Both the position numbers and the translations under genes were made by a program. The notes beneath the pieces were generated by a model. The model was not told the DNA's origin and ran no database searches. It saw only the letters and a list, made by a program, of their open reading frames with translations. A DNA stretch of 64,000 nt from Ornithinibacillus massiliensis (GTDB lineage: Bacteria; Bacillota; Bacilli; Bacillales; Amphibacillaceae), in NCBI RefSeq assembly GCF_018310345.1, contig NZ_JAGXBY010000004.1, positions 279,109 through 343,108 of the forward strand, written 5' to 3'. Shown one piece after another: positions 56,788-64,000 of the stretch. Position 1 is the first letter of the stretch; every line of letters starts with the position of its first letter.

Positions 56788-57447
56788 CTAATATGTATTC
56801 TCTTCCTCATTACCCATCTTCTCTAACGGATAATGCTTTAAGAAATACACTAATGCCTGTAATTCAATAGCTAAATCAATATGGTGCACGCGAACATCGT
56901 CCGGTACAGTAATACGTGCTGGTGTGAAATTTAAAATACCTTTGATACCTTTTACTACTAATCGTTCCGTTATACGGTCAGCTTCTTGAGCCGGTATGGT
57001 TAGAATTGCTACTTTCACATTACCTAATCTCTCTTCCATATCATCAATATGATAAATCGGAACGCCACCAATTTCTTTCCCCACTTTTTCAGGGTCCGCA
57101 TCAAAGGCTAGCATAATTTTCGTATTATTATTTTTTGTGAAATTATAGTTTAGAAAGGCTGTACCTAGATTACCTACCCCAATTAATGCTACTTCGGTAA
57201 GCTCATCCTGGTCTAATGTTTTCCGGAAAAAACCTAATAAATATTCAACATTATACCCATAGCCCTTTTTCCCAAGTGCTCCAAAATAGGAAAAATCTCT
57301 ACGAATAGTAGCTGAATCCACTTTGACAGCCTCACTTAGCTCCTTTGAGGAAACACGGGTCTTTCCTTGCATTTGTAAATTATTTAAAAAACGATAATAT
57401 AATGGGAGTCTTTTAGCAGTCGCTTGTGGTATTTTGTTTTGATCCAA
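56788..57447 (-). CDS. rex: Redox-sensing repressor Rex
   Basis: A 219-residue repressor that senses the NADH/NAD+ ratio and controls fermentation and respiration genes. The winged helix ([27 protein letters not shown]) is followed by a Rossmann domain ([13 protein letters not shown]) and a domain-swapped C-terminal helix. A likely Rex operator lies between it and ydiF. Gene order as in B. subtilis ydiH, but moaC and the tat genes usually near it are missing. Confidence 0.95.
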   Translation of the reverse strand: MDQNKIPQATAKRLPLYYRFLNNLQMQGKTRVSSKELSEAVKVDSATIRRDFSYFGALGKKGYGYNVEYLLGFFRKTLDQDELTEVALIGVGNLGTAFLNYNFTKNNNTKIMLAFDADPEKVGKEIGGVPIYHIDDMEERLGNVKVAILTIPAQEADRITERLVVKGIKGILNFTPARITVPDDVRVHHIDLAIELQALVYFLKHYPLEKMGNEEENTY

Positions 57448-57555
57448 GCTGATTCCTCCTTACCATCTATCCAAATCTTCGCTTAAAACATAATGGAACA
57501 ATAATAATGTATAAATTAGTACCAATTTCTATTTTATCAGATTTTTTCTATTAAG

Positions 57556-57573
57556 TCGTGATTAACTTCACAT
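57556..57573. promoter_or_regulatory. Probable Rex operator
   Basis: TCGTGATTAACTTCACAT matches the GTGA-N6-TCAC core of the Rex site TTGTGAAATAATTCACAA. It lies about 110 bases upstream of rex and 65 before ydiF, so it may be autoregulatory. Confidence 0.55.
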
Positions 57574-57637
57574 ATTCACAATATTATTGCTCGAACGGCT
57601 ATATTTGGATACACTTAAATTACTAGAGGTGACCATG

Positions 57638-59557
57638 ATGATAATTATGCAATTAAATGATCTCTCCAAATCATTTGGAGCTGAAGAAATATTAGCAAAT
57701 ATAAAAATAGAAATAAAAGATAAAGATAGAATAGCGATAGTAGGTCGGAATGGTGCTGGAAAGTCTACCCTTCTTAAAATAATGGCTGGTGAGATGTCCT
57801 ATGATACCGGTGAATTAATTAAGCCGAAGGACCTCACTATCGGTTATTTATCACAGCATACCGGCCTAGAATCATCTAACACGATTTGGAACGAAATGTT
57901 AGAGGTCTTCTCCGATTTAATTCTACAAGAGAAGAAGCTACGATCCATGGAAGCAAAAATGGCCCAAGTACATGAACTAGAACCAGCTGATGCAGAGAAA
58001 TTATTGGCCGAATATGACCGCTTGCAGCAGGACTTTGAAACGAACGGTGGATACAGCTATGAATCTGAAATCAAGGCTGTCCTATCTGGTTTAAACTTTC
58101 TAGATTACGATGACCAAACACCGATTAATGAGTTAAGTGGTGGACAGAAGACGCGCCTTGCATTAGGGAAGCTATTACTAAAGAAACCAAACTTACTCAT
58201 ATTAGACGAACCGACCAACCACCTAGATATCGATACATTATCCTGGCTTGAGAAATACCTTTTAAGTTATCCAGGTGCGGTAGTTATTGTCTCGCATGAT
58301 CGTTATTTCCTTGATAAAACCGTAAGCCTGGTTTATGAAATATCACGCCACCGCACGAAGCGATACCATGGAACATACAGTGATTTTCTAACGCAAAAGG
58401 CACTCAACTTTGAACAGGAAATGAAAGAGTTTGAGAAGCAGCAAACCGAAATCAAGAAAATGGAAGAATTTATCCAACGAAATTTAGTACGAGCATCCAC
58501 GACTAAACGTGCACAAAGTAGACGGAAGCAGTTAGAGAAGATGGATCGACTAGATAGACCTTTAGGAGATGAATCTTCCGCTTCGATCACATTTGAAATT
58601 ACGAAACGAACTGGGAACGATGTCTTAAAAATTAACGATCTCTCCTTCCGCTATGATGAAGGAGGAGACCCGATTTTTAAAGATGTAACGTTTCACGTAT
58701 CACGCGGTGAGAGTATTGCCTTAGTTGGCCCTAATGGAGTCGGAAAAACAACCCTGCTTAAAAATATACTAGGGAAGTTAGCGCCTAGTGAAGGAACTAT
58801 TCAACTTGGTACGAATGTACAAATTGGTTACTATGACCAAGAACAGGCTAATTTAAGCTCACACAAGACCGTATTAAATGAATTATGGGATGAATACCCA
58901 CATGTCAATGAAAAGGATATTCGTACGATTCTTGGCAATTTCCTTTTTTCCGGAGATGATGTGTTAAAGCCTGTCCAATCCCTTAGTGGTGGAGAAAAAG
59001 CACGTCTCGCACTTGCCAAGCTTCGTATGCAAAAAGCAAACCTATTAATTTTGGACGAACCGACGAACCATCTTGATATTGATAGTAAGGAAGTATTAGA
59101 AGCCGCACTAATTGATTTTCCTGGAACGATTGTCTTTGTATCCCATGACCGTTACTTCATCAATAAGATCGCTGATAAAGTGGTCGAAATGCAACGGGAT
59201 GGTGCTACTGTTTATCTCGGCGATTATGATTACTATATCGAGAAAAAACAGGAGGAAGAAGAGTTAGAGCGTCTTCAAGCAGAAGAAAATCAACCTAAGG
59301 CTACAAATGAAAAGAAATTAAGCTTTAAGGAAGAGAAAAAACGCCAAAGTGAAGAGCGAAAAAGAGAACGACAAATTGCTAAATTGGAAGAGGATATTGA
59401 AAGATTAGAAGAAGAGCTAGCATCTCTTGAGGAAGAAATGACAAAACCAGAAGTGTACGAAAACCATGAAAAGGCGTTAGAATATACCAATAAAACCAAT
59501 GAAGTAAAACAAGAAATCGAGAATTTGATGGATGAGTGGACCCTATTACAGGGCTAA
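57638..59557 (+). CDS. ydiF: ABC-F ATPase (YdiF)
   Basis: About 639 residues with two ABC domains and no membrane segment. Walker A: GRNGAGKST and GPNGVGKTT; signatures LSGGQKTRLALG and LSGGEKARLALA; Walker B with DEPTNHLD in both. A C-terminal charged coiled coil follows (~540-635). ABC-F proteins act on the ribosome. Starts at 57635, 57638 and 57647 are possible; 57638 has the best spacing to AGAGGTG. A longer reading from 57587 lacks a ribosome site. Confidence 0.93.
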   Translation: MIIMQLNDLSKSFGAEEILANIKIEIKDKDRIAIVGRNGAGKSTLLKIMAGEMSYDTGELIKPKDLTIGYLSQHTGLESSNTIWNEMLEVFSDLILQEKKLRSMEAKMAQVHELEPADAEKLLAEYDRLQQDFETNGGYSYESEIKAVLSGLNFLDYDDQTPINELSGGQKTRLALGKLLLKKPNLLILDEPTNHLDIDTLSWLEKYLLSYPGAVVIVSHDRYFLDKTVSLVYEISRHRTKRYHGTYSDFLTQKALNFEQEMKEFEKQQTEIKKMEEFIQRNLVRASTTKRAQSRRKQLEKMDRLDRPLGDESSASITFEITKRTGNDVLKINDLSFRYDEGGDPIFKDVTFHVSRGESIALVGPNGVGKTTLLKNILGKLAPSEGTIQLGTNVQIGYYDQEQANLSSHKTVLNELWDEYPHVNEKDIRTILGNFLFSGDDVLKPVQSLSGGEKARLALAKLRMQKANLLILDEPTNHLDIDSKEVLEAALIDFPGTIVFVSHDRYFINKIADKVVEMQRDGATVYLGDYDYYIEKKQEEEELERLQAEENQPKATNEKKLSFKEEKKRQSEERKRERQIAKLEEDIERLEEELASLEEEMTKPEVYENHEKALEYTNKTNEVKQEIENLMDEWTLLQG

Positions 59558-59558
59558 T

Positions 59559-59598
59559 AAGGAAGGCAGGTTAAGCTCTATGTAACCTGCCTTTCCTT
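59559..59598 (+). terminator. Intrinsic terminator of ydiF
   Basis: AAGGAAGGCAGGTTA pairs with TAACCTGCCTTTCCTT (one bulge), immediately after the stop codon. Confidence 0.85.
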
Positions 59599-59679
59599 TA
59601 CTGCGGATAGCTTGAAAGATATTCCATTACCTCATTTGGTATTTAACCACTCATTCAAAGGGGATTACGAAAACCATTA

Positions 59680-59842
59680 CTATCCACAACGTTATCCACT
59701 TACAAACGCCCAATATAGCCATTATCAACAAATTTATTCACATTATCCACATAGAATTTCAATGTTATCCACATTTTTTATTAACATGACAAAAGCCAAT
59801 ATAATAGGAAAAAGAAAAAAATACCCACAACCCTGTGGATAT
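59680..59842. promoter_or_regulatory. DnaA-box cluster outside oriC
   Basis: Exact TTATCCACA at 59743-59751 and 59765-59773; TTATTCACA at 59734-59742; one-mismatch boxes CTATCCACA (59680-59688), TTATCCACT (59692-59700), TTATCAACA (59722-59730) and TGTGGATAT on the other strand (59834-59842). Seven boxes in about 160 bases between ydiF and tsaD. I recall that B. subtilis has a DnaA-box cluster by gcp (tsaD), so this is probably the conserved counterpart that titrates DnaA. Confidence 0.8.
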
Positions 59843-59845
59843 TTT
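59819..59845 (-). terminator. Terminator of the thiL-tsa operon, sharing a DnaA box
   Basis: On the minus strand AAAATATCCACA pairs with TGTGGGTATTT and is followed by TTTTTC. It starts 2 bases past the tsaD stop. One arm is the minus-strand DnaA-like box at 59834-59842. Confidence 0.72.
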
Positions 59846-59846
59846 C

Positions 59847-60854
59847 TTAACGTAATAGTAAGGAAGGATTAGCATTTAAATCCATTCCAGAACGCTTCCC
59901 TTGTTCATAATTAATTGTCCCTGCTGCTGCAATCATAGCGGCATTATCCGTACATAACCTTAAAGGTGGTATTAACAATGGAATCGTGGTCTCTTTAAAC
60001 TTGGCCTCAAGCTCTGCACGTAGTCCTTTATTAGCAGCTACACCACCTGCTACGATTACTTGCTTTACATTATATTGCATTGCCGCTTTAAGCGTCTTTG
60101 TTGCTAATACATCGATTACACTTGCCTGAAAGCTTGCTGCTATATCTTCTTGCTTGAACGTTATATCTTTTTGTTTGGCATTGTGGATTTTGTTAATAAC
60201 TGCTGATTTCAGCCCACTAAAGCTAAAATCGAAACTATCTTCCTCCAACCATGCTCTCGGAAAATCAATAACAGCCTCGCCTTCTGCTGCGAGTCGATCT
60301 ATATGCGGTCCTCCTGGATAGGGGAGATTTAACATTCTTGCCACTTTGTCATAAGCCTCACCAGCCGCATCATCCCTTGTCTCGCCAATTACTTCATAGC
60401 TACCATGCTCTTTCATTAGAACGAGCTCAGTATGCCCTCCTGAGACAATTAACGCTAATAGTGGAAATTGAAATTCCTCCTCTAAGCGATTAGCATAAAT
60501 ATGTCCCGCAATATGATGAACACCAACTAACGGCTTTCCTTTCGCAAAGGCCAGTGCCTTTGCTGCGTTTACACCAATTAGAAGTGCTCCAACTAATCCT
60601 GGCCCCTCTGTTACCGCAATCGCGTCAATATCATCCCAGTCTAGACCAGATTCATTAAATGCTTCCTCTAATACTAGCGTAATCTGTTCTACATGATGTC
60701 TAGAGGCTATCTCTGGGACCACGCCTCCAAATCGCTTATGACTTTCTATTTGCGAAGCAACAACATTAGATAGTACTTCTCTACCGTTCTTTACTATGGA
60801 AACCGCTGTTTCATCACAGCTTGTTTCAATTCCAAGTATATATTTATCCTTCAT
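59847..60854 (-). CDS. tsaD: tRNA threonylcarbamoyladenosine synthase subunit TsaD
   Basis: A 335-residue ASKHA-fold protein that, with TsaB and TsaE, transfers threonylcarbamoyl to A37 of ANN-decoding tRNAs. It begins [17 protein letters not shown]; metal-binding [11 protein letters not shown] and the [14 protein letters not shown] motif are present. The ATG at 60854 overlaps the rimI stop (ATGA). An in-frame start at 60869 is less likely. Last gene of the thiL-tsaE-tsaB-rimI-tsaD operon. Confidence 0.97.
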   Translation of the reverse strand: MKDKYILGIETSCDETAVSIVKNGREVLSNVVASQIESHKRFGGVVPEIASRHHVEQITLVLEEAFNESGLDWDDIDAIAVTEGPGLVGALLIGVNAAKALAFAKGKPLVGVHHIAGHIYANRLEEEFQFPLLALIVSGGHTELVLMKEHGSYEVIGETRDDAAGEAYDKVARMLNLPYPGGPHIDRLAAEGEAVIDFPRAWLEEDSFDFSFSGLKSAVINKIHNAKQKDITFKQEDIAASFQASVIDVLATKTLKAAMQYNVKQVIVAGGVAANKGLRAELEAKFKETTIPLLIPPLRLCTDNAAMIAAAGTINYEQGKRSGMDLNANPSLLLR

Positions 60855-61300
60855 ATTAAGTTCACCCACATGACTACAGCATCCTCTTGATTGTCTGTAT
60901 AATAGTTTTTTCGAATTCCACCAGGAACGAGTCCAAATTTCCGATACAGCTTTTGGGCAACAATATTCGTTACACGTACCTCTAAAGACAACCTAGTCGC
61001 CCCCAAACCGATTGCTTGTTGTAAAGCAAAACGAAATAGCTTTTCCCCTAGCTTCTGACCCCTAAACCCTGGGAGTATCGCGATATTCGTAATTTGTGCA
61101 TCATCAAATACAACCCACATACCTACATAACCAATTATCTTCTGATCAATCTCAATAATATAGTAATAAGCATGCTGATTTTGCGTTAGTTCTTGCCTAA
61201 AGATCTGCTCATTCCAAGGAGAAGAAAAGGACGCCAACTCTACAAGCATTACTTGGTCAATATCTGCTAATTCCATTTTTCTAATTGTTAGTTCAGCCAT
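60851..61300 (-). CDS. rimI: Ribosomal protein bS18 alanine N-acetyltransferase RimI
   Basis: A 149-residue GNAT enzyme that acetylates the N-terminus of ribosomal protein S18. The acetyl-CoA loop is [11 protein letters not shown] and the C-terminal segment [15 protein letters not shown]. It overlaps tsaB by 8 bases and tsaD by 4, the usual arrangement of this operon in Bacilli. Confidence 0.94.
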   Translation of the reverse strand: MAELTIRKMELADIDQVMLVELASFSSPWNEQIFRQELTQNQHAYYYIIEIDQKIIGYVGMWVVFDDAQITNIAILPGFRGQKLGEKLFRFALQQAIGLGATRLSLEVRVTNIVAQKLYRKFGLVPGGIRKNYYTDNQEDAVVMWVNLI

Positions 61301-61997
61301 TTTCTTTATCCTTCTGTTGCTCTAACCAATTAGCTTCTGCTTCTGCTAAACGTAAATAATTTGGTGTTAATGCATGGGTTTCTTCGATATCCTTGTCTTC
61401 CGCAGCTAATACTAAATCAGAAGGCTTGGGAATATGGTAAGCCATTTCAGGTATTACTGCTTGGCTCCCCAGCTTTTCTACTATGATTTCTCGATTCTTC
61501 TCGATATCCGGGCTTAAGAAAATAACGTTTTTATCCAAGCCTGCGAGTCTGTCCAACCAATCAGCAAAAGTAGTATTCTGTTCTTCTATTATTTGTACTA
61601 ATTTTCCTTGCCTGTTTTCATACAAGCCTGTATAAACCAGACCTCTCCTTGCATCAAAAAACGGGCATATTAGAGCATCAGAAAAGACTGCACGGTAAGC
61701 CAATAACTCTAAGCTTGACACACCTACCACCGGGATATTTAAAGACCAGGCTAATGTTTTAGCTGTAGTTAATCCAATTCGTACGCCAGTATAGGAACCT
61801 GGACCCTTGGCTACCACAATTTTATCTAGCTGTTCTGGCTTCAGATTAACTTCTTTCATTAATTGTTCAATAGCTGGCATCAGTCTAACTGAATGGTTTT
61901 TGGCTATATTTGTCACGACTTCCCCAACTACTTCTTTATTTTTTACGATTGCGACACCTAATGCTTGATTGGATGTGTCCATTGCCAGTATATACAT
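61293..61997 (-). CDS. tsaB: tRNA threonylcarbamoyladenosine complex dimerisation protein TsaB
   Basis: A 234-residue ASKHA-fold partner of TsaD. It begins ILAMDTSNQALGVAIV, with AKGPGSYTGVRIGLTTAK as the conserved loop. It has no catalytic site itself but is required for t6A synthesis. It follows tsaE after 34 bases and overlaps rimI. Confidence 0.95.
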   Translation of the reverse strand: MYILAMDTSNQALGVAIVKNKEVVGEVVTNIAKNHSVRLMPAIEQLMKEVNLKPEQLDKIVVAKGPGSYTGVRIGLTTAKTLAWSLNIPVVGVSSLELLAYRAVFSDALICPFFDARRGLVYTGLYENRQGKLVQIIEEQNTTFADWLDRLAGLDKNVIFLSPDIEKNREIIVEKLGSQAVIPEMAYHIPKPSDLVLAAEDKDIEETHALTPNYLRLAEAEANWLEQQKDKENG

Positions 61998-62031
61998 CTA
62001 ACGTAACTCCTTCTCTAACCAAATCCTTACC

Positions 62032-62481
62032 TTATAAAGCTTTAACAACCTGTTCAAAATGCTCACCAATTGGATCAAATTCAATGACTCTTGACTGCTC
62101 GTCCAAATAATTTATTGTTATATTTAACCGCTCGACAGGGAGATAATCTTCAATAAACTGTGCCCATTCTACTACGGTTATACCATTACCATTAAAATAC
62201 TCATCAAATCCAATATCCTCATCCGAGTCTTCTAATCGATAAACATCCATATGATAGAGAGGCATAATGCCTTCGTATTCTTTAATTATCGTAAAGGTAG
62301 GACTGCTTAAGGTTCTTTTTATAGCTAGTCCTGAGGCTATCCCTTTTGTAAATGTTGTTTTACCTGCTCCTAAGTCTCCCTCAAGAGTTAATACATCACC
62401 AGGCTTTAATAAGGAAACTAACTTCTCAGCCAATGCCATTGTTTCCTCCGCGTTACTAGTTTCCACTTTATATTTACCCAT
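62032..62481 (-). CDS. tsaE: tRNA threonylcarbamoyladenosine ATPase TsaE
   Basis: A 149-residue P-loop ATPase that drives TsaBD turnover. Walker A is LEGDLGAGKTTFTKGIA, with the SSPTFTIIKEY switch region and HMDVYRLED. AGGTGACATA precedes the ATG, 4 bases after thiL. Confidence 0.95.
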   Translation of the reverse strand: MGKYKVETSNAEETMALAEKLVSLLKPGDVLTLEGDLGAGKTTFTKGIASGLAIKRTLSSPTFTIIKEYEGIMPLYHMDVYRLEDSDEDIGFDEYFNGNGITVVEWAQFIEDYLPVERLNITINYLDEQSRVIEFDPIGEHFEQVVKAL

Positions 62482-62485
62482 TATG

Positions 62486-63466
62486 TCACCTACTTAAGTG
62501 GTTATATCCTTTTTTCTCTAACTGAATTATTTTACCATTTTCCTGCTGTAAAAACACCTTGCCAGCGTCCTTTTCATTCGTTATATAGCCAATTTCTGTT
62601 AAGCGTAAGCTAAGTTGCTGTGCACGCTGCTTTACTAATTCCCAATCGCTTCGGGAAACCGTACCAAGTAATTCAAAATCTTCTCCACCAAATAACTTCC
62701 AATTGTATTGAAGATTAGAATCAAATTGCGCATATGCGGGATGAACTGGTATTTTATCCTCTATTAATACCATACCGACTTTAGATGACTCGGCAAGCTC
62801 ATGTGCTTCACTTGCAATACCATCGCTTATATCGTTTAGTGCTACCCTATTTATTTGCTGTAATCCTAGTGAAAACTCAACCCTTGGACTAGGTAATTGA
62901 TGTCTTCTTTTAAAATATTCCTCTTCTTTATACGTTCCCGCATTCTGTAATATATGTAATCCTGCTTGAGAATCTCCCAAGGTTCCGGTAACAAATACTA
63001 CATCACCTTCTTTAGCAGCACTTCTCAGTCTTGAAATATTTCTATTAGCATATCCTATAACAGTTATAGAAATTACCAACTCTGTTCCCGATACAGTATC
63101 ACCACCAATTAGGTCTACCTTATACCGATCAGCAAGACTTTTCATACCATTATAGATTTCTGCTAATTCTTCATTGGACCAATCGTTAGATATGGATATG
63201 GCTACTAAATAATATGCTGGTGTTGCTCCCATTGCCGCAATATCACTTAAATTTGCTGCTAGTGCCTTATAACCGATATGATAGGGCTTCATCGCACTTT
63301 TAATAAAATGAACATGTTCAACTAACATATCCTTCGCAATCACTATATCCTCTCCACTTGGACGGATAATAGCTGCATCATCTCCTACTCCTTTACGCAG
63401 CGTTGGTTGTCTATAATAGGATTGCTGAATTGATTGTATAAATGAGAATTCATCCACACCACTCAC
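62486..63466 (-). CDS. thiL: Thiamine-monophosphate kinase
   Basis: A 326-residue AIR-synthase-fold kinase that makes thiamine diphosphate from thiamine monophosphate and ATP. Conserved parts: GVGDDAAII near residue 30, DIAAMGATPAYYLVAI, LIGGDTVSG, and DISDGIASEAHELAESS. First gene of the operon with the tsa genes, downstream of the rRNA/tRNA block. Confidence 0.95.
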   Translation of the reverse strand: MSGVDEFSFIQSIQQSYYRQPTLRKGVGDDAAIIRPSGEDIVIAKDMLVEHVHFIKSAMKPYHIGYKALAANLSDIAAMGATPAYYLVAISISNDWSNEELAEIYNGMKSLADRYKVDLIGGDTVSGTELVISITVIGYANRNISRLRSAAKEGDVVFVTGTLGDSQAGLHILQNAGTYKEEEYFKRRHQLPSPRVEFSLGLQQINRVALNDISDGIASEAHELAESSKVGMVLIEDKIPVHPAYAQFDSNLQYNWKLFGGEDFELLGTVSRSDWELVKQRAQQLSLRLTEIGYITNEKDAGKVFLQQENGKIIQLEKKGYNHLSR

Positions 63467-63544
63467 CCTACTTTCTATAACACTACATCCATGATAGCAA
63501 AAAGATTATGTAGATACTATTTTACACGCTTTTAAAAAACAAAA

Positions 63545-63572
63545 AAACATGATTTCCTTAGAAATCATGTTT
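63545..63572 (-). terminator. Terminator of the rRNA/tRNA operon
   Basis: Perfect 12-bp stem AAACATGATTTC with GAAATCATGTTT, followed on the minus strand by a T-rich tract. It is 22 bases past the tRNA-Asp 3' end. Confidence 0.88.
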
Positions 63573-63593
63573 GATTATGTATATTATGTTAAA

Positions 63594-63670
63594 TGGCGGT
63601 CCGGACGGGACTCGAACCCGCGACCTCCTGCGTGACAGGCAGGCATTCTAACCAACTGAACTACCGGACC
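63594..63670 (-). tRNA. tRNA-Asp (GTC)
   Basis: 77 bases including encoded CCA. Acceptor GGTCCGG pairs with CCGGACC, anticodon loop CTGTCAC gives GTC, T-arm GTTCGAG. The last gene of the rRNA operon in the direction of transcription. Confidence 0.97.
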
Positions 63671-63731
63671 ACTTTCAAAATTGTATAAATTCTCATGAGA
63701 AAAATCCAACTAGCTAATAGTTGAAATAAAT

Positions 63732-63808
<77 letters not shown>

Positions 63809-63875
63809 GTAATATAAAGTATTTAATTATAATCATGCACTTATGTTTTGTGCAATTAAATATATAATAAAACTT

Positions 63876-63991
<116 letters not shown>

Positions 63992-64000
63992 CAATGGTTT

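Noticed and set aside
59600..59846. Chromosomal origin of replication
   Set aside because: DnaA boxes are clustered, but no dnaA, dnaN or DNA-unwinding repeat is adjacent; a titration cluster fits better.

Overview
The window is a low-GC Firmicute chromosome segment. Gene order and regulatory elements place it in the Bacillaceae, near the Oceanobacillus/Virgibacillus/Ornithinibacillus group. The yeaC-yeaD-yebA-guaA, pspA-ydjGHI, groES-groEL/ydiL-ydiK/rex/ydiF and thiL-tsaE-tsaB-rimI-tsaD blocks are syntenic with Bacillus subtilis. Spore-type promoters suggest a spore former, and a BCCT transporter suggests salt tolerance. Both ends are housekeeping: guaA is cut by the left edge, and the right edge holds 5S rRNA, tRNA-fMet and tRNA-Asp.

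Layout. 1-6 kb: guaA behind a guanine riboswitch, then the yeaC/yeaD/yebA operon. 6.2-10 kb: a palindromic repeat, an amidase and an orphan peptide-binding lipoprotein. 10-19 kb: a minus-strand operon carrying all six CMP-pseudaminic acid enzymes (pseB, C, F, G, H, I) plus an epimerase, a methyltransferase and a glycosyltransferase. 19-24 kb: a second surface-carbohydrate gene, two unknown genes and a Cys-rich acidic protein with a near-perfect sigma-K promoter; divergent to these are a coiled-coil protein, a JAMM metalloprotease and a small, apparently frameshifted gene. Together 10-24 kb looks like a locus for decorating the spore surface, though this is inference. 24-27.6 kb: a pspA-ydjGHI envelope-stress operon with a sigma-W-type promoter.

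28-38.6 kb is a mosaic of accessory genes: a KAS III-like enzyme lacking two catalytic residues, a TetR-linked ABC exporter, a MarR-linked MFS pump, and an adhA/adhR-like pair whose MerR-type operator also appears before a maltose-acetyltransferase-like gene. 38.8-50 kb: mgtE behind an Mg2+ M-box, a DUF421 protein, a class C beta-lactamase-like hydrolase, a BCCT transporter, lysC behind a lysine riboswitch, an AbgT transporter and a DUF4279 protein. 50-53.5 kb holds an alpha/beta hydrolase-TetR pair, decayed spacers and a truncated integrase.

53.5-64 kb is conserved core: groESL with CIRCE, CPBP protease, rex with a probable operator, ABC-F ydiF, a DnaA-box cluster, the tsa/thiL operon, the tRNAs and 5S rRNA. 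Three copies of a nested palindromic repeat lie in intergenic spaces at about 6.2, 29.6 and 46.0 kb. Most gene calls rest on protein motifs and synteny recalled from memory; no database search was run.
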